A stretch of 26,140 nt of DNA. It comes from Hyphochytrium catenoides (Eukaryota > Sar > Hyphochytriomycetes > Hyphochytriales > Hyphochytriaceae). Positions 20,338 through 26,140 of this stretch are shown piece after piece. Both the position numbers and the translations under genes were made by a program. The notes under the pieces are model-generated. The model saw only the letters and a list, made by a program, of their open reading frames with translations. It did not search any database and was not told the origin of the DNA. Every line of letters starts with the position of its first letter. Positions within the stretch are counted from its first letter, which is position 1. The stretch lies in contig FLMG01004130.1 of assembly GCA_900088475.1 (NCBI GenBank), positions 71,298 to 97,437 of the forward strand, in the 5' to 3' direction.

Positions 20338-21115
20338 TCAGTGATCTCTTATGCCAAATGAGGAGGCGGACAGAGTCCAGCCACAGGCGATGGCGACAAT
20401 AGCAGCATTATCATCCACCAGTGTCTTTCGTGAAAAGAGGTCCATGGCGTCCGGAGGGAAGGCTTTCGCCAATAATAACCACATCGATACATCTTGGTTG
20501 ATTCATCTTGAGCACCAAAGGGTAGCCTTAGTACCCGTGCTGCTGCCTTTAGGCGTTCTGGATGGCCTCGGCCTCGGCTTTACCTTCTTCTGTATCGAAC
20601 AACTGCGGCCAACTACTAGTAAAGGGAGGGCAGCAGGAGCGGGGAATTCATTCACTACCGCAGCAGCAGATGCTGCTGAGCAAAGCTGGCGGACACGGAG
20701 GATCACGAGCAGGACGACCTCCCCGCAACCTTGTTCCAGACATCATCCACTTCTTCCATTTACCTTCCACGTATGAACACACTGAGGAGTCGCACTGATC
20801 ATGAGGTGAAGGGAGAGATAAGAGAGTCTTTCATCAAGCATTAACCATCATTTAGAGTAAACTTAACAAAGCTCATTTATCTGTGTGAGATTGCCCAGCT
20901 CCATTTTCTCTCCGCATATAGGCGAAGATTCACCGACCGGAAATAAGTTCAGTCTTCATTTCCTCAGCGAGGATAATGGTGATTGAGGAGTAGGTAAGCC
21001 AAACCGGCAGGCAGTACTCCCTCTCTTCTGATTCCCGTTCCTCTTCCCCTCCTCGAAGTCTCTTTCCAGCAGCCCTCATCACTTCCACGAGCTCGTCATA
21101 AGCCACCACTGCCAT
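20338..21115 (-). CDS. Candidate small protein gene, four exons, product unrecognised
   Basis: Exons, reading leftwards: 21115-20934, 20781-20764 (18 nt), 20612-20584 and 20492-20338 (stop TGA 20340-20338). All phases agree, giving about 127 residues. Peptide landmarks are MAVVAYDELVEVMRAAGKRL at the start, then EEMKTELISGR, VFIRG, SWPQLFDTEED, WLLLAKAFPPDAMDLF and SRKTLVDDNAAIVAIACGW. Donors are GTGAAT, GTAAAT and GTAAAG. An alternative first exon at 20759-20719 (MEEVDDVWNKVAG) would also join the WPQLF exon in phase. Composition and coherent phasing argue for a real gene, but no family is recognised and a + strand ORF overlaps it. Confidence 0.4.
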
Positions 21116-21738
21116 GACTGCTGCTAATAGATCCAGCTGCTAATAGAACTAGCCGCTGACAGAGCCAACTGCTGCTAGGAACTAGCTGCTCAATGCTGAT
21201 CAGTGAAATCGCTGATCCCTGGACTTCTGATAGAACTTCTTCTACTCTTCTCTGATATTATGAGTCCTGCATACCGTCCGTCACCAGCGTCCCTGGATGA
21301 CAGACAGAGCGATGACAGAGGGCAGTTGACAGAAGATCAGGACATCAGGACAGACAGCAGCACTCTTCCAGATCTTTGGGCTGTTGGGAGATTCGAATAG
21401 CCGTTACCAGGTATCTCTGCAAAAAGTCAACTATTCTAAGTATTTTATAAGTATACGTCGTTTGTTAAAATATACACTTGCCACGTGGTTCTTGTCCAAG
21501 GTACATAGCATAGGTAGACTTTTGACAATACTTAACTATGGAATTATAAGTAGCTTGGTATCTTCACCCTGATAACGAGTGGCGCCGAGAGAGACAGCAG
21601 AAGAAAGCAATAGAATAGAGATTATGGAAGCTTCAACAGAGACAAGCTATTGCCAGATCTCACACTTGTCATCAAGCGATCTAAGCATTGACGGAGCTCC
21701 TCGTGAAACAAGTGGCTGTCTTATCTTAACTGAGAAAC
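21116..21738. other. Region upstream of adenosine kinase
   Basis: It starts with imperfect repeats of CTGCTAATAGAACTAGC-like units (21121-21190). A 46-codon acidic ORF lies at 21260-21400 (ending LWAVGRFE), which I cannot support as a gene. It is followed by a distinctly AT-richer stretch at about 21417-21560. Confidence 0.5.
21545..21550 (+). promoter_or_regulatory. Candidate TATA-like element for adenosine kinase
   Basis: TATAAG at the right end of the AT-rich stretch, about 190 bases before the adenosine kinase ATG. Position is plausible for a core promoter. There is no independent support. Confidence 0.25.
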
Positions 21739-23385
<1,647 letters not shown>

Positions 23386-23721
23386 GGCCGTAGAGACGAG
23401 AGCAAGGGAGGTCCGTCTCCCTCCGTTGCTCCCGCAAAGAGTACACTGCAATAGGCGGGTTCTTCCATGGGGAACAACCACCCAGGTCGACGTGTCGTAG
23501 CTTTCTTAGAAGCGGTTGAGCAAGAGGAGATCAGCAAGAGAGAGACAACCATCATTCTCTCTTTTTCTCATCTCTTCCTTGCTCAGCACTTTTGAGGTTC
23601 TACCACCCTCGACACTATTGCAGTGAGCAGGTCTAGTTCAAACCTTCTCCTCCGCTGCGCAGCCTTCTGAGCGCACAGGGAAGAAGCGAGACGCACCTAC
23701 TAAATGTTTGGACGTCTAAAC

Positions 23722-23727
23722 AATAAA
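23722..23727 (+). promoter_or_regulatory. Candidate polyadenylation signal of adenosine kinase
   Basis: AATAAA about 340 bases after the adenosine kinase stop codon, with no other + gene in between. Confidence 0.35.
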
Positions 23728-24347
23728 AGTAGATATCCTAACATTGTTTTAAGTGTTGCTCCCTCTAGTAGATGGGGCAAAAGCGGACGACCAGAGGAAA
23801 GAGAGGGAATGTGGACTGTGGTCGGACAGCGGTAAAAGGAGACGTCTTCTATCAAGATGGTGTGACGAGAGCAATGTTGACGAAGCAGAGTCCACGACGG
23901 CATGGTGGCACCTGCAGACTCGAGATGGATGTGTGGCACATGGTCAGTGTCTTAAGAGAAAAAAGGCTATGGATATCAAATGAAAGGTAATAGCAGGTGC
24001 ATGCACGGCCAGCTTCTAGAGGTCTGTGAGACCTGCTAAGAGTACAGATGATAAAGCTTTAAAAAAGAAGACCAATGGGAAGGGACAACATATGTATGAA
24101 CGACGCTATAGCCAAACGAATGAGGATAGGACAGGAAAGAATGAGGGAATAGACCCATCACCCTCAGAGGCAAGAAGCCCGTGCAAGGGAGAAGCGCGGG
24201 GGAGAGAAGCATACGAGATCAGACAACTATCCCAGAGACAGGCAGTCTAGTGTGCCATTGACTTATGTCCTGATTCTAAGTTAAAAGTCGAAGCAATGAC
24301 AAGTGCGAGGTAAAGATGGCTCCACTGAAGCTGTAAGAGGAAGGAAA

Positions 24348-24378
24348 AGAGAGAGACAGAGAGAGAGAGAAACAGAGA
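24348..24378. repeat. Short (GA)n tract
   Basis: Purine microsatellite on the + strand with AC interruptions. Weaker GA runs continue to 24480. Confidence 0.8.
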
Positions 24379-24745
24379 GCAATGATGAGTAAAAGAGTAA
24401 TCAGAAGAGAGAGAGGAAAGAGGAACGCCATGGAGAGAGAAAGAGAGGCCATCGAGAGAGGAGAGTGGGCAGGGGAGAGAGAGTGGCAGCAGAGCAGAAA
24501 GGCCCAGAGACGGCGAGTGATAACCTTTCAAAAGGTGGCGGCAGCTCCTCCTCCTTCCCCCCACTCACTTCCCAGGCGGATTCGGAACATACCACCCTGA
24601 GCCATAATCATCTCTGATCATTGCAGTAATTATCTCAGATACCGCCGTGGGCGTTACAGACCTAGGAGCGGCCTTGTCGCGCTGTCACTCGGAAGAGTAA
24701 AGCACGCCTTAGGACAGTTGCAGGGGACGATGGTGGAGGAGACTC

Positions 24746-24746
<1 letters not shown>

Positions 24747-24796
<50 letters not shown>
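24747..24796. repeat. (GA)n microsatellite
   Basis: About 50 bases of GA with a single AAG interruption, followed by another GA run near 24814-24828. Confidence 0.9.
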
Positions 24797-25029
24797 TGTT
24801 AGTTGATAGTCAAGGGAGAGAGAGAGAGTTAGGAACAGGCAGGTGAGCGAAGGAGAAGAAGGAGATGTACATCTCACGAGCGGAACGCCGATATGGTCAG
24901 TGCAGATGTGATGGACGAAGAGTGTGAGATAAGCTGCATCGCCCTTTCTTCTCCATCCTTATTCTGGCCGGTCATCCCTCTGCTTGGAACGGATGGGTGC
25001 TCATCCTATGGCGAGCTGCACCACACTCT

Positions 25030-25037
25030 TATATAAA
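25030..25037 (+). promoter_or_regulatory. Candidate TATA box
   Basis: TATATAAA about 220 bases upstream of the ATG at 25258. Plausible as a core promoter element of the last gene, with a GA tract (25121-25146) in the presumed leader. Confidence 0.35.
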
Positions 25038-25120
25038 TCTAGGCCCTCTGTGAGACCTGAGCTTTAGGAAAGCTCGTAGCTAGGCGTGACAAAGGACAGA
25101 CCACAGAAGAAGAAGGAGAA

Positions 25121-25146
25121 AGAAGAGAGAGAGAGAGAGAGAGAGA
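25121..25146. repeat. (GA)n microsatellite in presumed leader
   Basis: Pure GA run between the candidate TATA box and the first coding exon of the last gene. Confidence 0.85.
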
Positions 25147-25257
25147 AAGATACTGGAGACAGTGGGTGACGGCACGGCTCTGTCCTTGCCTTCCCATCTG
25201 GAGGGCGAGTGGCATTGACTACGATTCCTGAGACTGTCAAAGTCCATCGGTGGCGCG

Positions 25258-26039
25258 ATGGGAGCTGCAGCGTCATTTCAAGGGCTCTCCGAGCAACAGA
25301 AGCGGCAACTTTTCTCTAAGATGAAGGAAGAATATGAAACCTATCAGAGAAAGGGAGATCACACAGAGGAGGAGGCAAGGAAGCATATAGAGGACGTAAG
25401 TGTTTGAAGGAGAAAGGGAAGCGAAGGGAGTTTTCCCTTTAGGACTCTTCTCAGTCTCTCTCTATTTCCACGTCTCTCTCTCTCTCCCTCTCTCTCTCTC
25501 TTCTCCCTCACTTGCTTCTTTTTCTCTCTTTTGGTCTCTCTGTCTCTCTGTCTCTCTCTATCTCTCTCTCCCTTGGATCTCTCTCTGGTTCTCTCTCTCT
25601 CACTTTCTCCATTGGCCTTTCTTTTCCTCTTTCTCTCTCTTCCTCCCTATCTCCCTCCCTATCCCCCATACCTCACTATGTGTTCACTCCCGTGTTACCT
25701 TTAATCATATTTGGTTCTCTCACTCGCGCTCTCTGCTCCCTCGCACATCGCTGTCTGTTTCGTCCTCTTCTCCTGCTTTTGGACTCCCACCCTATGATCT
25801 CAATCGAGCTCTCTTTTGATGTTTCCTACTTCTATCTTTTCCGTGGCCTCTCCTCTCTCTTTCTCACCTTGTTGTCTCCGCTCGCTGTCTACCAGTTCCT
25901 CAAGACAGAGATGCAGAAGGTTGAGCTCCGTGCTCCCGCTCTACCTGAGAGCCCGATAAAGCCTGTGCCACATGGATCGCCTAAGAAATCGAGACGAATG
26001 ACCTCGCACGCCCCTATGAAGGCGTCAAAGGCTCATATG
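25258..26039 (+). CDS. 5' part of a gene with possible N-myristoylation signal; continues past the window
   Basis: Exon 25258-25395 ends at a strong GTAAGT donor and joins in phase 0 to 25896-26039. The second donor (GTCCGA at 26040) is weak, so the exon may extend. The protein begins MGAAASFQGLSEQQKRQLFS. Gly2 with Ser6 fits the N-myristoyltransferase consensus, suggesting membrane attachment. The next residues are charged and helical (KMKEEYETYQRK, EEEARKHIEDFLKTEMQKVE), followed by a Pro/Lys/Ser-rich basic linker (PIKPVPHGSPKKSRR). Such a helical leader plus basic linker could precede a kinase or other signalling domain, but none is visible before the window ends, so the function is unassigned. 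The intron between the exons is CT-rich, as in the kinesin gene. Confidence 0.65.
25450..25660. repeat. CT-rich intron tract
   Basis: Nearly pure pyrimidine stretch on the sense strand within the intron 25396-25895, with repeated CTCTCTGT and CTCTCCCT units. Confidence 0.85.
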
Positions 26040-26116
26040 GTCCGAGGATGTCTTCTACCGCTGTCCTTGCCTATATGCTATGCTCCACAGCACTTTCTCA
26101 CACGCACAAACCCTTT

Positions 26117-26140
26117 CTCTCTCTCTCTCTCTCTCTCTCT
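26117..26140. repeat. (CT)n microsatellite at right edge
   Basis: The window ends inside a pure CT run, probably in the next intron of the gene starting at 25258. Confidence 0.9.

Larger units (their letters stand above)
23728..25257. other. Intergenic region with GA repeats, no supported gene
   Basis: Several overlapping open frames at 23753-24250 have Arg/Lys/Glu-rich, repeat-like composition and no recognisable domain or clear splice pair. From 24340 onwards GA tracts dominate. The last 250 bases probably hold the promoter and leader of the gene at 25258. Confidence 0.5.

Noticed and set aside
20351-20776. 141-codon ORF on the + strand
   Set aside because: Antisense to four in-phase - strand exons with more natural composition. 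No domain recognised.
21360-21420. TTCGAAT resembling a tRNA T-loop
   Set aside because: Flanking bases do not form a T stem or acceptor stem, and no A/B box spacing is seen.
25400-25819. 139-codon ORF on the + strand after the first exon of the last gene
   Set aside because: It begins within the intron just after a strong GTAAGT donor and is mostly CT-repeat translation.

Overview
This is nuclear DNA from a microbial eukaryote. Almost every recognisable gene is split by GT..AG introns of roughly 50 to 600 bases. Reading phases agree across the junctions, exons as short as 18 to 20 nt occur, and no operons or Shine-Dalgarno sites are seen. Introns and gene borders are full of (CT)n/(GA)n microsatellites, and pyrimidines usually lie on the sense strand of the transcript. 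Ribosomal protein eS7, adenosine kinase and CENP-S are clearly eukaryotic. Nothing fixes the species. The eS7 sequence and the repeat-rich, intron-rich style would suit a stramenopile or alveolate protist, but that is inference.

Layout. Positions 1-177 hold the probable last exon of a gene that starts upstream. Positions 622-8232 (+) carry a 20-exon gene for a divergent kinesin-like protein of about 876 residues, with a motor followed by a coiled-coil tail. Converging on it, 10067-8611 (-) encodes a helical, TPR-like protein. Upstream of that on the same strand, 11210-10198 (-) encodes an FkbM-like methyltransferase. Only 24 bases away, a candidate three-exon gene (11235-11895, +) starts in the opposite direction. 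It ends just before the 5' UTR exon of the RPS7 gene (eS7, 12086-12795, +).

The middle holds a five-exon gene for the histone-fold protein CENP-S/MHF1 (14246-13402, -). Upstream of it lie a decayed-looking or truncated proline-dehydrogenase-like coding region (15279-14817, -) with a possible trailing exon at 14562-14359, and a very small candidate gene (16067-15791, -). Positions 16068-18909 are a long stretch rich in trinucleotide repeats with no gene I can support firmly.

The right part holds an intronless GNAT acetyltransferase (18910-19710, +), two small convergent candidate genes (about 19838-20259, +, and 21115-20338, -), and a four-exon adenosine kinase (21739-23385, +). The last feature is the first two exons of a gene whose product starts with a possible N-myristoylation signal (25258 onward, +) and runs off the window. 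The named genes (cytoskeleton, translation, kinetochore and DNA repair, purine salvage) form no common pathway. I found no CRISPR array, intact transposon, rRNA or tRNA. The most unusual items are the degenerate kinesin motor, the proline-dehydrogenase-like relic, the microexon in CENP-S and the extremely tight gene spacing around 11.2-12.1 kb.
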